This document shows, piece after piece, positions 46,501 to 59,454 of a stretch of DNA of 64,000 bases (the first letter of the stretch is position 1; the number at the start of each line of letters is the position of its first letter). The notes under the pieces were generated by a model. That model was not told the origin of the DNA, ran no database searches, and was given only the letters and a program-made list of their open reading frames with translations. Source of the DNA: Erodium maritimum. Its lineage: Eukaryota; Streptophyta; Magnoliopsida; Geraniales; Geraniaceae. The position numbers and the translations under genes are program-made. The stretch covers positions 60,966,336-61,030,335 of the forward strand of contig OY997592.1 of the NCBI GenBank assembly GCA_963921825.1. The letters run 5' to 3'.

Positions 46501-49500
46501 GATATGGTAATTTTTTTGCAGAGTTCTATTTATGCATTTTATTTATTTTTCTGGATACGGGGAACAGCATAGTGCTTCTATATTTTTAACTATTTTTGTA
46601 TCTTTTTCTGCAATACATCATTTGCAGGAGTCCTACACTACTGGAGATTATATCAATGCTGTTGTCAATAGACAAAATGCAGAAACTATAAGCAGCATTT
46701 TGTACCCTGATGATCGTACCTATCAAGTACATCCGTTTCTTCGTTGGTTAATTAAGCATTGCCAATTTACAGCAAATAGCTATTTAATTATTGTTTATCT
46801 ATGATATTTTAGTTCCTTCTTTGAAATTTCCCCACTATATACATGATGGTCACTTTGAACTTATGTTTATCAGGGAAAGGAACTGCGATTGAAACAACAA
46901 TACTTCTTTGTATCAGCATCATTACAAGATATAATTCGCAGATTCAGAGATGCTCATCATAACTTTGATGAGTTTCCAAATAAGGTTCTGATTTCTGTAG
47001 ATTATGAGTTATTGAACATATTGTATTGCTGGATATGGCCCCATTGTAGTTGGAGATAGGGCACTGAGGTTGTTTGCTGGCAGAAAACATTTCATGCACC
47101 CCGCCTCTCTCTCTCTCTGACCAATTTATGTTTCTATAGCTTTCTGAGATAGAGTTTATGTTCCACTGAGCAGTTTATGTTTCTGTATCTTATTCAGGTT
47201 GCTCTGCAGCTCAATGATACTCACCCGTCTCTGACAATAGTAGAGACCATGAGAGTTCTTGTAGACGAAGAGCATTTGGGTTGGGAAAGGGCATGGGACA
47301 TTGCATGCAAAATTTTCTCATTCACAACTCACTCAGTGCGACCTCAAGGATTGGAGAAAATCCCTGTTGACCTTCTCGGCAGTCTTCTTCCCAGACATTT
47401 ACAAGTGCGTTACAACAACATATAAAGGGCATTTACTTCAGACGTTAATTTTTTATTCCATTGTTCATGTCCACAAAAATAGTGAAGAACAGTCTTCATT
47501 TTCATATCCACACCATATGTGTGTGTGTGTTGGTTCACTTTGCAAACCTCTTTTTTTTTTCTTTGTTCTCAATGAGATTTAAAACATACAACAACAAAAG
47601 TTTCCGAAAATAAATGTTCCTGTAGCAATTTTCTTTCTATTTATTGTCATGCTTTTGATCTCCGCTTCCTAAAGAATTTGAACATGTAACTGTCCATGGG
47701 TTAATCCAATATTCAATCTTAATTTAGATTATAAAGCACAATTTTTGTTTTGTTGAAGTATCCAGTCGAACCATATCCTTCATAATTAATTATCAGTTTC
47801 TCCTAGTCCATATGTTGAAGGTATCTCAAGTTTTCCATTTTATACTTTCATGTGGCTATAATTTATTTTTCTTTTTCAGATTATATATGACATCAACCTA
47901 AATTTCATGGAAGAGTTGAAAAAGATGATTGGTCTGGATTATGATAGGTTATCACGGATGTCTATTGTTGAAGAAGGCGCTGTAAAGGTATTGAAGAAAA
48001 GCATCACAAACTTTTGATTTCAATATATGCAATTACTAGGAGTCCATTATAGTACATATTATTTTGAAGATATAAACGCGAGACAGGGTAAGAGTAAGAT
48101 GAACTTTTATGTACATAATGTACCCTGGTAGTTATTTGGTCTTATGTCCTAATTGTTTATTGCTTTTCCCCTCAGATTTTCATATTGCATTATATACTTT
48201 TAACATTGCTCATACTTTGTATGAAATTACTGGCTGTTAATTACTATCACTGTAAAATTTGAACTTCAACAATATAAATAAATAATGAGGTAACTACCAT
48301 TTCATTTGGCAGAGTGTCAGAATGGCCAACCTTGCAATTGTTTGTTCTCATACTGTCAACGGTGTATCAAGAGCACACTCAGAACTTATAAAAACTAAAG
48401 TTTTCAAGGTATTACATACCTCTCCTTTTCCCCTGCTCATTCATTTAATTGCTGGCTTCTGTTTGCTTATGGTAAAAATAACCATTTAGCTTTGCAAATG
48501 ATGTTAGGTTTTACCTCATTGATGGAGATGTAGGTAGTATCACAGGCAAAGGCAATTGACATGCAATTTTCTGAGAACTATTATTTTTTTCCCATTCTTT
48601 GCCTATCAAAATCACATAGATTAGTAAGTTAACTATCGTCTCAAATAGAGCTAAGAGATAGTAAGAAATTGAAATAATGGGGTTGTTTTGGCATGTTCGA
48701 CCAGTTCATTAACAACCTATTTTTTTGCAGGATTTCTTTGAGCTGTGGCCTGAGAAATTTCAGTACAAGACAAATGGAGTTACCCAGGTAGAGAGCTTCT
48801 AGCATTTTTTATGTCTATTCTGTGATCTACAATACCTTTGTTTTAGTACCAAATGCCTTAATTAGCCAAATAATGGTAAAGTTTTCTTCATGGCCTACCT
48901 GGTGTTTGTATTTTGTGCCTACTGTTAAGACTTAAAGTACAAGCATTTCTGTTTGATTCAGCTGTCTTAGTTCACACTTGATATTCTTCATTTATTATAT
49001 ATGAGGTCTATTATTTTTTTTGTGATGCATGTATTAATTCTTGGAATGTAGTTGGTTGATATCGGAATGTGTGTAATGCTTTCTAACTAACTTCTCTTTT
49101 TCAGCGTCGCTGGGTTGTTGTGAGCAATCCAAGTTTATGTACTCTAATTTCAAAATGGCTTGGAACAGAAGCTTGGATCCGAGAAATTGACCTTTTAACA
49201 GGCTTGCGTGAATTTGCAGAAGATGCTGATCTGCAGCAAGAGTGGAAGATGGTATTACCTCTAATGCGCAGATAATCTCGAAATTTAAAAAATGCATGAT
49301 TTGTCTAGTTCATTCATTTACTGTTTTGCTTAAATATTGTAGGTCAGGAAGGTTAACAAAATGAGGCTAGCGGAGTACATTGAAGCAATGAGTGGTGTGA
49401 AGGTCCATACTAAATTGATCTTTGGTGTCCTTATATTTGTTCTTGCTACAAAAAGCTTTATGAGTATTGAAACTTCCATATTTCAATTGCAGGTTAGTCT

Positions 49501-52218
49501 AGATGCAATGTTTGACGTGCAGATAAAGAGAATACATGAGTACAAAAGACAACTGCTCAATATACTTGGAATCATCCATAGATATGATTGTATCAAGGTG
49601 AATAATTTTGCCTTGTTTTAATGCTTTGATATCACCATTTCCATGTGGTCCTGAAGAACTTCTTAGCTTACTGAAGAATTTTATAATCTGACTACATATA
49701 TATCAGGTCAGGCTCCACCACTAAAAGCTCAACCTTATTAGTCTGGTGTGGCCCTTGCCTTTATGTTGTAACTATTTCTATTCAATTTTATACTTAATAT
49801 ATAAAAACGGGTCAAAAACATCTTGGGATTCCGCTTGAATTTGTCCTTGTCATTTTGTTGAAGTGTTTTTTTTTTCTATCATGAAGCACACCTACTCTTA
49901 GCACCATTTTCACTTTGTGGCAGAATATGGAGGAGGAGGACAGGAAGAAGGTTGTACCACGTGTGTGCATACTGGGAGGGAAAGCTGCTCCTGGCTATGA
50001 GATAGCGAGGAAGATTATCAAACTTTGCCATGCTGTAGCTGAAAAGATAAATAGTGACAGCGATGTTGGAGATCTTCTGAAACTGGTTAGAGTAAACTCT
50101 GTGTCTGTGTAATAACCAGAATTCATATTCATCAAGCACTTATGCATTACTTGACCATGTTATATACACATGAACTATTTCGATGTACTTAGTTTGCATC
50201 ATTACCATCCTAGGTATATGAGTAAGCATGACAGCATTTTTCTGAATGCTTTTTACTGGCATTGCAGGTTTTCATCCCTGATTACAATGTCTCTGTTGCG
50301 GAATTGGTAATACCCGGGGCTGACCTTTCACAGCACATTAGGTTTGTGGAATTTTTATGCATTCCTTTATGTTTGCTATTATCACTTTCTTTCACTTAGC
50401 TGTCTGGTTTTATGTTTTTTAACAAGCCCACATACTAACGAACCAAAAAACTGTCAATCTCAGAAATTTACCTTTATATTTGATGATTAAAATAGTGTAC
50501 AAGACTATATATATACTGTACCTGGTACTACATGGATTAGGAAATCGGACCTAAACCTTAAAGCCCTTAGGATTGACACTGCTCACCTTCAAATTGATGT
50601 GGGTTGTTCGACCAACAAAAGTTTATCTGCCAGAAACTGATGAGGTTGGGGAGGAAGTATTTTGGTGAAAATACTGGCCAACTGGAGATTAGAAGGTACA
50701 TGAGGTAGAGAGAGCTTTCGAGAATCATATGCATCACGAGTGAAGTGACCATCTACCTCAATATGCTTGGTGCGCTCATGATGGACAGGCTTAGTTGTAA
50801 TGTATAACACTGGTATTGTCTACTTGAAGCCGAGTAGCCACCAAAGACATAGTCCACTCAACCAGATAATCTCAGAATATGCTGTGAATACCTTGGAAAT
50901 TCTGGTAATTCCTTTCTTCCCAAATAGAGTAGACAAGGACTGTCATATAAAGGAATATCATTTTCTTAAGGAATTTTCTATGCTTCCATATATATACAGG
51001 ATTTTCCTAGTCCAAACTTTTCATTTTTTTTTATGGAAATGCTTTACCCTGATCCATGCCAACACATGAGTGAAAACTTGATAGAAGAACGGGCACTAAA
51101 AGAATATGCCGTCTTGCTCTCATCCTCCACACCTCATAAATACATCTTCTGTCCAAATTTAAAATGTACATCTTCACCAATCTATCTTTGGTCAGCAGAA
51201 GGTCATGACAGAAGGAATGTCTGGTTTTATGTTACAATCTATTAGAACTAAATTTACTGGAGATATGGTTTATTTCGCTCCTCTTGAAGCGTTCAAAAAT
51301 GTCTACAGGCCTTGTTCTTACTTAGTATTTACCGCAAAGTAGGTAAATCTATATGTTCCAACTCGTTGGTTAATTGAAGATCTCAGCTCTTACTGCATTA
51401 TGTTTCTGGGGTTATCTGCAGCACTGCTGGACACGAAGCATCAGGAACAGGCAGCATGAAGTTTTTGATGAATGGCTGTATATTACTAGTAACAGCTGAT
51501 GGATCCACAATTGAAATTACTGAAGAGATAGGAGAAGAAAACATGGTAAGTCCTATTCATATGTACTTCAAAATTTGCTCTAAAAAAAATCGGTCCCTCT
51601 GTGTTATTCATATGTACTTACAACTACAAGTGTATGACTTTCTGAAAAACCCCTATTGTTGTTTCAGTTTCTTTTTGGCACAAAGCTGGAAGAAGTTATA
51701 GCATTGCGCGAGGAAGGTTCTCATAAGGTGCCTCTACAGTTTGCACGAGTTGTAAGGTCTAGTATTCAACTTCAACCATCAGTGTAGATTCATTTAGATT
51801 TAAACAACTTATTATTCTGGTGTCCTGTTCTTATTCCTGACCTGATTCATACATACACAGAATGGTTCGTAATGGTTATTTTGGATTCAAGGACTACTTC
51901 AAATCATTATGTGACTCCATAGATGGTGACAAGGACTACTATCTCCTCGGTTCTGATTTCGAAAGCTATTTAGAGGCTCAGGTAAGCTTCCAAAGAAAAC
52001 TTGCTCCGATGCTGATGTATTTGTAATTTGTGCATGTGCATAAGATTTGGCTTTGGTACATACAGGCTCGTGCTGATAAAGCATTTGTGGATCAAGAGAA
52101 GTGGACAAAAATGAGCATCCTCAGCACTGCAGGATCCGGAAGATTTAGCAGTGATCGAACAATTGATGAATATGCAAAGGCGACTTGGGGCATCGAGAAA
52201 TGCCAATGCCCCCTCTGA
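43596..52218 (+). CDS. Alpha-1,4-glucan phosphorylase with N-terminal ACT-like domain
   Basis: Twenty-two exons: 43596-44264, 44505-44619, 44964-45064, 45360-45451, 45964-46099, 46220-46291, 46405-46506, 46628-46726, 46874-46984, 47198-47404, 47880-47987, 48313-48408, 48731-48787, 49105-49251, 49343-49402, 49493-49597, 49924-50085, 50268-50341, 51422-51545, 51668-51756, 51861-51981, 52066-52218; 999 residues, all phases joined. Residues 1-50 are Ser/Arg/Leu-rich (possible transit peptide). An ACT-like fold lies at ~75-145 ([20 protein letters not shown]). The GT35 core starts near 190: [15 protein letters not shown] phosphate site and GTGSMKF with the PLP lysine. It should release glucose-1-phosphate from glucan. 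It resembles 'glycogen phosphorylase 1-like' plant proteins and lacks the ~80-residue insertion of plastidial PHS1. Some usually fixed residues differ. Intron 18 holds a copia scrap. Confidence 0.92.
50560..50815 (-). pseudogene. Ty1/copia RNase H C-terminal remnant in phosphorylase intron 18
   Basis: On the minus strand the frame reads [20 protein letters not shown], then [20 protein letters not shown] and [17 protein letters not shown]. This is the familiar end of copia polyproteins ([19 protein letters not shown]). Only the last ~70 codons remain. It is opposite in orientation to the host gene and lies inside a 1.1 kb intron, so it should not affect splicing. Confidence 0.85.
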
Positions 52219-52559
52219 TCCGCCATCTTCACTCCAGAATCCAACAAAAGGTATGAAGAATGTATGGATAACTATCAACTCATTGTTCTTGTTAGAGTCT
52301 CGCATCAAAAAGATCTGAACCAAATAACCAGTTTGAATAACAAGCATGGATCTTTCACCTATCATTCAAGTTCTTAAATGAGTTGAGTTTTAACACATAT
52401 CAGAGCTTGGTTCATCATTCACGTACATACTCAATCTGGCTTGTATGAAAGTCGGGTTCAATAGTTCCAATTCTCATACATATAGTTTTTATTGTGAACA
52501 TCAATCATTTTGTTTGAATATAACAAAAAAGTACAATGATAAAAAATATCTTGGTGTCA
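52219..52559 (+). other. 3' UTR and downstream region of the phosphorylase gene
   Basis: AT-rich, no frame of note. No strong poly-A signal stands out, though AAT-rich words occur near 52500. Confidence 0.35.
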
Positions 52560-53023
52560 TGAGCCCCTCCCTCTTTCGCGTGTTCTCTGTCTCTGTATCC
52601 CGTCACATCTCACACGCTTCCTTCTGTCCGAAATGGGTGATGATGACACCATCCTCCTCCTTTTCTTCTCATCCCCTCCTGTGCTCTTCTGAGATCCACC
52701 TTACTTCCTTTACCTTTCTCCATGCTTGGCCTCAAGCATTATCTTCGACGACATTCATAATGCCAACATGCTTCTGTAAACATCGCCTAAATCAACTCAC
52801 CCTCGCCCTCTACCCCCCTCAGCTCTGACTCTTCTATTGGAATCTCAACTCCTTCTGCAGAAACTGTACCGAAACCACCCACCAACACCACTTAACCCCT
52901 CTTCGGGACCATGCCGGGACCCAAAGCCAACGTGCAAGAAGATCGGGGTCAGAAATTTTTCAGACCTTCTCACCCGATCTCCTCTCCCAACCACAAAACT
53001 GTCAGTCCGACCTCCTTTTTCAA

Positions 53024-53830
53024 GTGCAACAAAGCCATCCCACTATGGATTCCTGCCATGCAACCTTAGAGAAGGTGTGGGCCAAGCTCACTGAAGTTTC
53101 ATTGTGCCCCTCCCAATTGGATGATTTTTTTGCTGACGACGACGAAGTGATTGAAGTCCCTGCAAATATAGTGTCATCGATTGATGACTCCCGCTACCGC
53201 TTCGTTCTCGCCGACAGACTCCTCACAGAGAAACGTGTTAGGCCTCGTTTTCTGTGCTCTATTATTGCAAATGCCTGATATGTGGATGGAATCACGATCC
53301 AATCCTTAACGGAAAAAATTATGGCGTTCTTAACTTCTAAGGAAGAGATGGACGATATAGGAGCAAAGGAATCGTGGTCCTTCTACGGCACAAAAATGCT
53401 CCTAACATCACTACCACAAAGGACCCAACCGAAGTCTTTGTATTTTCGCTCTCTCCGAATATCGGTAAGAGCCTTTGACATCCCGGTAGAAGCTAGGACT
53501 TCTCAGATGCGAGCTTTCATCGTCTCAAATCTTGGACCGGAAGTTGAAATCGGTCAAATCAATCCGCCAAGAGCCCCTAGCACTATCCGGGGATGGGATA
53601 CTTTCCTCTGGCTACGGGTGGAGTTGGACGCTACAAGACCACTCCGTCGCCACCTTATGCTACAGGTAGATGCTGGTGCTAAACCGCTCAAAGTCCGGTT
53701 AGAATACGAGAAACTACTAGAATTTTGCTATAGGTGCGATGTCTTAGCCATGCAATTAGAAACTAAACTGTTATCCTTCCAGGGATGCTATATCGACTAC
53801 CGCCCCTACTATGCCCATCCTGGCCACTGA
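53024..53830 (+). pseudogene. LINE ORF1 (DUF4283 / zf-CCHC_4 type), broken
   Basis: Two open pieces, 53024-53278 and 53282-53830, are separated by one stop (TGA at 53277-53279). The first begins MDSCHATLEKVWAKLTEV and carries the DUF4283 opening. The second has SLYFRSLRISVRAFDIPVEA, WDTFLWLRVELDATRPLRRH and LEYEKLLEFCYRCDV. The CCHC knuckle has its first two Cys but not the His-Cys half. The same architecture is seen on the minus strand at 17937-18236. The product would bind RNA in the LINE particle; here it is dead. Confidence 0.7.
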
Positions 53831-54001
53831 AATGACTCAACCTGTTCTCTTTAACCCGACTCCAACTATTGTGACAGGTGCACAAGAACAACATCATCCC
53901 TTTTAGTCGGACGAGTATGATGCATCAACCATCGATACTAGGAGCCAACTCCACAATGTAGTTGAGTTCCCAGTCCTGCCTAAAAATCAACACTCCAAAA
54001 T

Positions 54002-54026
54002 CCCCCCCCCCCCCCCCCCCCCCCCC
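54002..54026. repeat. Poly-C tract (25 bases), with a 13-base G tract at 54168-54180
   Basis: An uninterrupted run of C within LINE sequence, followed 140 bases later by a run of G. Copies of CAGTC(C/T)TGCCTAA occur on both sides of the C tract (about 53970 and 54105), suggesting a local duplication. Homopolymers of this length are also a usual place for sequencing or assembly error. Confidence 0.9.
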
Positions 54027-57000
54027 AGGAGGAAATGTTGAAGGACTTGGGACGTGGAAATAGATCGGTAGTACCTCTCCTACCCCGTTCACCATGAAGT
54101 TCCCAGTCTTGCCTAACCAAAAGGCACCTCCGCCCACTCACGATTGGGCGGATGAGAAGCAATTTAAGGGGGGGGGGGGGTAGAACACGGTCGCTAGGAC
54201 AGAGGGCCACAAATAAGATGAGACACCCTGATCTCAACCTGTTCAACATAGTCTCCAGCAAGAGATCTTAGCTGGTCTCGAGTAGATGAAGGTCCCCTTA
54301 CCTCCCGACATCAAACCGCACACGGAGCATCAAAGAAGACAATAAGTAAAGAGAGTACTCAGAAGAACGAAGAACCTCAAGACCCTGGCTAGGGAAAAGG
54401 GATCCAAGAATCTGGAGATTGCAGCTGCTTCAAGGAAAAGGGCTTTCGTGCTCATGGATATTGACCAGAATGCGCAGGCGACCCCACATGACCCTACTCC
54501 CCCCACTTCGACGAAGGCTGGCAAACAGTCTCTTCGGGAGTTATGATAGGCCTTTGGATCCTTTGGAGGCCGACACTTTCGGCCTCTTAAGATCCTTTTG
54601 GTCTTTACTAGGGGGATCAGACTAACCAGGAGTATTTCCCGACTGCTCCTACGACCTAAGACAACCTTCGAAAACGAAATTTAGTTCCTTGAACTCGTTC
54701 TTTGGCATGTATATTACATGTTTGGTTGTATCTACTCTGTCTTGTTGAGTATTTGTTTTTCTTAGCCATGACTACCAGGGTACCTGTATATTTTGTAAGC
54801 GAGGACTTCCGGTTTCATCTCTGATTGCTTTGGTATTATCGACTTAAGATTGGTACTATTTTTAATCGTTCTAGGTGGTGGTCTTAAACTTGCATTTTGT
54901 TGCACCAAGTTCAAAATGATGATCTTGTCCTTGGAACTTTAAATTCAAATATACACAATATACAAATACTATTCAAAGCATTTACTTTTTCAGAAATAGA
55001 TTTTACGCGCAAGAGTTATGCGCTCTGTTAGGGTTTCAACGCCTCTAGTCAAACCACAGTTTTCCTTGGAGAAGACCTTGTTCTTTCCGGCCTCAGTATG
55101 CTCAACTAGCTCTGCCTATATGGCCTCCATCCCCTCCTTCCTCCGCCAATACACCGCTTGCAGTGACCGACGTCCCTCGATCGCCATCTTCCCCAAGTCC
55201 CCCAAATTCACCCACAACCATTGGTCCAACCCCTTCGCCGCGTATATCTCACTATCTACCGATCCGATCCTTCCCCGATTGATTTCGGAGAGTCCTCATC
55301 CTCGATGAACGGTCTCTCCCAAGCGACACCCATGCCCCAATGTCAGCGGCGTATAGACCCGGGCTCGGGGTGGATCCTCAACCCCAATTCGTTCCCAGAG
55401 AGGCGTGATTTCAGGGTTTTGGCGTGGGATTGTTAGAGGATGGGTTCTCGACTACACAAGCAACCATTGCGTCACCTCCTCTGCGATCATCGTCCCCATG
55501 TCCTATTCATCTCTGAAACCATTCTTTCTGCCCAAGGATGCTTGTTGTTGTCCCGATCCTTGGGGTTTCGGGGTCATATTTGTGAGCCGAAAATAGATGC
55601 ATCACGAGGTCTGGCTTTTTTCAGGGTGGATGGCATAGACGTGATTCTTCGACATCAGGGTGATCACTACATTGATGTGGAGGTCTCAACACTAGGTTAT
55701 GAGGACATCAGATTGACATGAATCTATGGGGAGGCGTGTCGGGAGCATCGTGGTCGGACTCGGGACCTCCTACGCCAATTGCACCGTCCCTCGAGGCCAA
55801 ACTAGATTATTATTGGAGACTTTAACATGATACTGAATCAGGATGATTCTACGGGCGGAGGTACCTATCCATTAAGTCTGGTTGACGACTTTGGAAATGT
55901 CGTAGAGGACCCGGACCTTATCAACGTCCCAATGATAGGCCACCAATTCACCTCGTTCTGGGGGAGAACACATGAAAAACGTACCTAATCACGGTTTGAC
56001 GGGCATTAATCTCAGAGTCGTTTTTCTCATCGTTGTCGGACCTGGATTTTTGTAATACGAGAACCACAACCTCGGACCATTGGCCCATCATGCTGTCTCT
56101 GGCTCGTAAGTTTCTTGATTGGGGCTGACCGAAATTCCTGTTCCAATCGTAGTGGATTCAGGATCCAGAATATGGTGCCGTAATCAAGGAGGCTTGGAAT
56201 AAGTTCCCTATCTGCACCAATAACAGAGGTGATTCGGGGGGTGTGGAGTTCACTAGAGAAATGGGGTCGTAACCACTTCAGGAGGAATACGAACCACATA
56301 AAGTGGTGTCAGAGACGAATTGCAGAGTTCAACGGCCGGGCAGATCGGGCATGGGTCCACTGAAGGAAATCCTTTCAAATCCAATATGAGAACGCCCTTC
56401 ACGCCCAAGAGGCATTCTGGCGCCAAAGGGAAAACAACACTTGCTCACAGAGGGGGATAAGAACACCAAAATCTTCTAAGTTTCGGCTTCGTATCGACGG
56501 AGAATAAATGCAGTTGCCGCTCTCAGGAATGCGATGAGGCAGATGGTCATTTGGGAGTTAGGGATGAAGGAGATCATTACTAACTACTTTGAACAACTTT
56601 TTACTACCAGCCAACCGATCTTACAGATTTCCATATCTCCTTGCTTACTCGACTTACTTCGGAACAAAATCTTCTTTTACTATTACCTATGACGAACTAG
56701 GAGATCCGACATGCAGTCTTCTAAATGGGTCTGGACAAATCACCAGGGCCAGATGGTCTTAATCCAAGATTCTAACAACAATACTGGCCCATGGTGGTGG
56801 AAGAGGTGGCTCGATTTATAGAAGACGTCATTCGAACAAAGGGCTTTGATCCGGCGTTGAATAAGACATCTATTGTCCTTATCCCAAAAAAACCTGACCC
56901 GGATGTGGTCACCGATCTCCGACCCATAGCCCTCTATAACGTGATATTCCGAATCCTGTCTAAAGTCTTGGCGAACCGCCTTCGACCCTTACTCCAACAT

Positions 57001-58493
57001 GTGATATCGAAGATGCAGGGTGCTTTTATTACGGGTCGATGCATCTAGGACAATGTCCTCAATTCCTTTGAGGTCATCCATTATCTGAAAAGGAAGCGAC
57101 ACGGGGCGGTGGGATATATGGCCCTAAAGAAAAACACGAGTAAGGCCTACGACAGAGTTGAGTGGAGCTATATCACTACTATTTATTGGGAGGTTGGGTT
57201 TTGTGCCGGAGTGGATAGAATTTGTGTTCTACTGTATGCGGACAATGACTTATTCCGTCTCATCAGGAGGTTGGGAGACACTTAGAATCGCCCCGACGAG
57301 GGGAATCCGGTAGGGTGACCCACTCTCACCCTACCTATTTTTATTCTGTATGGAAGGATTGTCTCACCTCCTACAAGAAGCACATGGAGCGGGCCTCATC
57401 CAGGGTATCAGTGTCGCTAGAGGTGCCTTAGAGATTTCCCATATGTTTTTTTGCTGATGATTGTTACATCTTTTGCAGAGCTACCCCTACTGAGGTATAA
57501 CGAGCTCACGACATTTTGGGTGTCTTTGGCAGCCTATCCGGTCAGATCCTTAACCTAAACAAACCCTCCATCTTGTTCAGCACGAATACAACGACAACAA
57601 TACACCAAGAATAATATGATATCCTGTCTATAGCCGAGACGTCGTCTGCCTCTATGTATCTAGGTGTCCCCAACATGGTGGGACGAAACGGGACGCGACC
57701 ATGACTTATCTTAGGGATTGAGTCTTGGCTAGGATCAAATCGTGGGAGGGTAAACTCTTCTCTTCGGCTGGCCAGGAGGTAATGATCTGCTCTGTACTCA
57801 CATCCCTCCTGGTTTATATTATGTTAGTTTTACGAGTCCCGCGTCGTATTGTGCACCGTATTCACGTGGCACTGTCCCGTTTCTGGTAGGGGGAGGGGAA
57901 TCAACACGACCTATTATATGGCAGGACTGAGACAAATTAGGCACGCCTAAAGATAATGGAGGTATGGGTTTTTGTCATCTACATGATGTTAAAACGACTC
58001 TATTAAGGAAACAAGCCTGTGGCCTCATTTATAAACCTCATTAATTGGTGGCTCGGGTTCTGAAGACACGATACTTCCCCACTATAATGTTCCTGTAGGC
58101 ACAAATTGGGTGAAACCTGAGCTTTACTTGGGCTAACATCTTCTCAACCCAAGCACTGTTACGCAGTGGCCTCTGGGTCGCTATTGGAGATGGGCGGGAT
58201 ACACTCAAACATGACACACCGTGGCTGATTGGGTCGGTAGCTACCATCGAATCTACGGGCCCTACAGTGGCGGGGGCTCCGGAGCCGGCCTCATGATTCC
58301 AGCCACTCGCCAATGGGACATGAGTCTTATCCACCAGCTTTTTGAGGAAACCGACAAGGTCAATATTCTCCAAATTCCGCTCTCGGCTACCATAACAATG
58401 GATGAATGGTATTGGGCGATGGAGAGAACGAGTCTCTATACTACGAAAGCTGGGTACCTCACATTAGCTCAGGCACGCCAACAACTTCGATAG

Positions 58494-59454
58494 TGTAAAA
58501 GTCTGAAATATTATTGATGATACTTATATTTTTGATGTTTCAATACAATGAGAGCATCCCTTTATATATGGATTAACTCTATTCTAAATAGAAAATACTA
58601 ATACTCAACAACATAGGAAACCTAATTTAACTAGAATAGAAAATACTTGTAACTGGAAATAAACTAAACTCTAACACTCCCCCTCACGCGCAAGTCGGAT
58701 AACGAGTCTTGTACGTGGACGAACAATAAATTTCAAATTTCAACTTCATGTTGTTGCATCACCACTTTGTTGTTGTTGCCGAAGAACTCATTTTTTTTCA
58801 ACACCCCTCACGTGTAGGACTCAACATCTACACGTGTACCATAACAGGAATACACGTATGCATATGTGCCATAGCAGGAATACACGTATGCTTATGGGCT
58901 TAAAATTTAATATAGGGTGGAGGTGACAAATGGGACGATACCCAATAACGTCTTTTTAAAGCCTAAGAAGATTTGGAGCCATTGGCTCATACCTTGATTT
59001 TACGGACGCACGATTCAGCTTCGAGCAATTACACCACGTGGGGGAAAAACATCTTCATGCAAGTCGCATAACGACAATGCGAGACAACTTCAAGCAACTA
59101 CGTCACATTACGGCGCAAAAGTTTTCAAGCAACTACGCCTCATAAGGACGGTGCGAAAGAACTTCAAGCAACTACGTCGACGGTGCGAAACAACTTCAAG
59201 CAACTACGCCAACGGTGCGAAACAAATTTGAGCAACTACGTTGTGTAACGACGGTGCGAAACATCTTCAAGTAAGCACGACGATGGTGCAAACTATGCTG
59301 ATTTTACGGACACCCAAATATATGTGATTTTTTTAATGGAAAATCACCAAAACCCTAAAATCAGAAGAATTGAGATGCAGGAAACTGCTCGACTGGAAAC
59401 ATAATTTAACTACAATAGGAAATGCTTGTAAACTGGAAAAACTAAACTCTAACA
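58494..59454 (-). mobile_element. Small LTR element (TRIM-like or deleted copia) inside the LINE
   Basis: The element begins TGTAAAAGTC and ends CTCTAACA, so in minus orientation it is TGTTAGAG...TTTTACA, with TG/CA ends. A ~183 bp 3' LTR (58494-58676) is preceded, on the minus strand, by TGAGGGGGAG (58677-58686), a textbook polypurine tract. The other end (about 59378-59454) repeats the first ~75 bases of the LTR: CTAGAATAGAAAATACTTGT against CTACAATAGGAAATGCTTGT. Flanks GATAG and TATAG may be a 5 bp target duplication with one change. No gag or pol is present. A minisatellite fills much of the interior. Confidence 0.65.
59020..59292. repeat. Minisatellite, unit core AACTTCAAGCAACTACG...ACGGTGCGAAAC
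   Basis: Six or so imperfect tandem units. Each has CTTCAAGCAACTACG or a variant followed, after 2-15 bases, by GACGGTGCGAAA. Unit length ranges from about 30 to 47 bases because the spacer (CATAACG-like) is sometimes missing. It lies within the small LTR element. A second, shorter repeat (CAGGAATACACGTATGC, twice) lies at 58848-58891. Confidence 0.8.

Noticed and set aside
59020-59292. CRISPR-like array
   Set aside because: The units are imperfect and their spacing irregular, spacers are not unique sequences, and the setting is a plant LTR element. It is a minisatellite.
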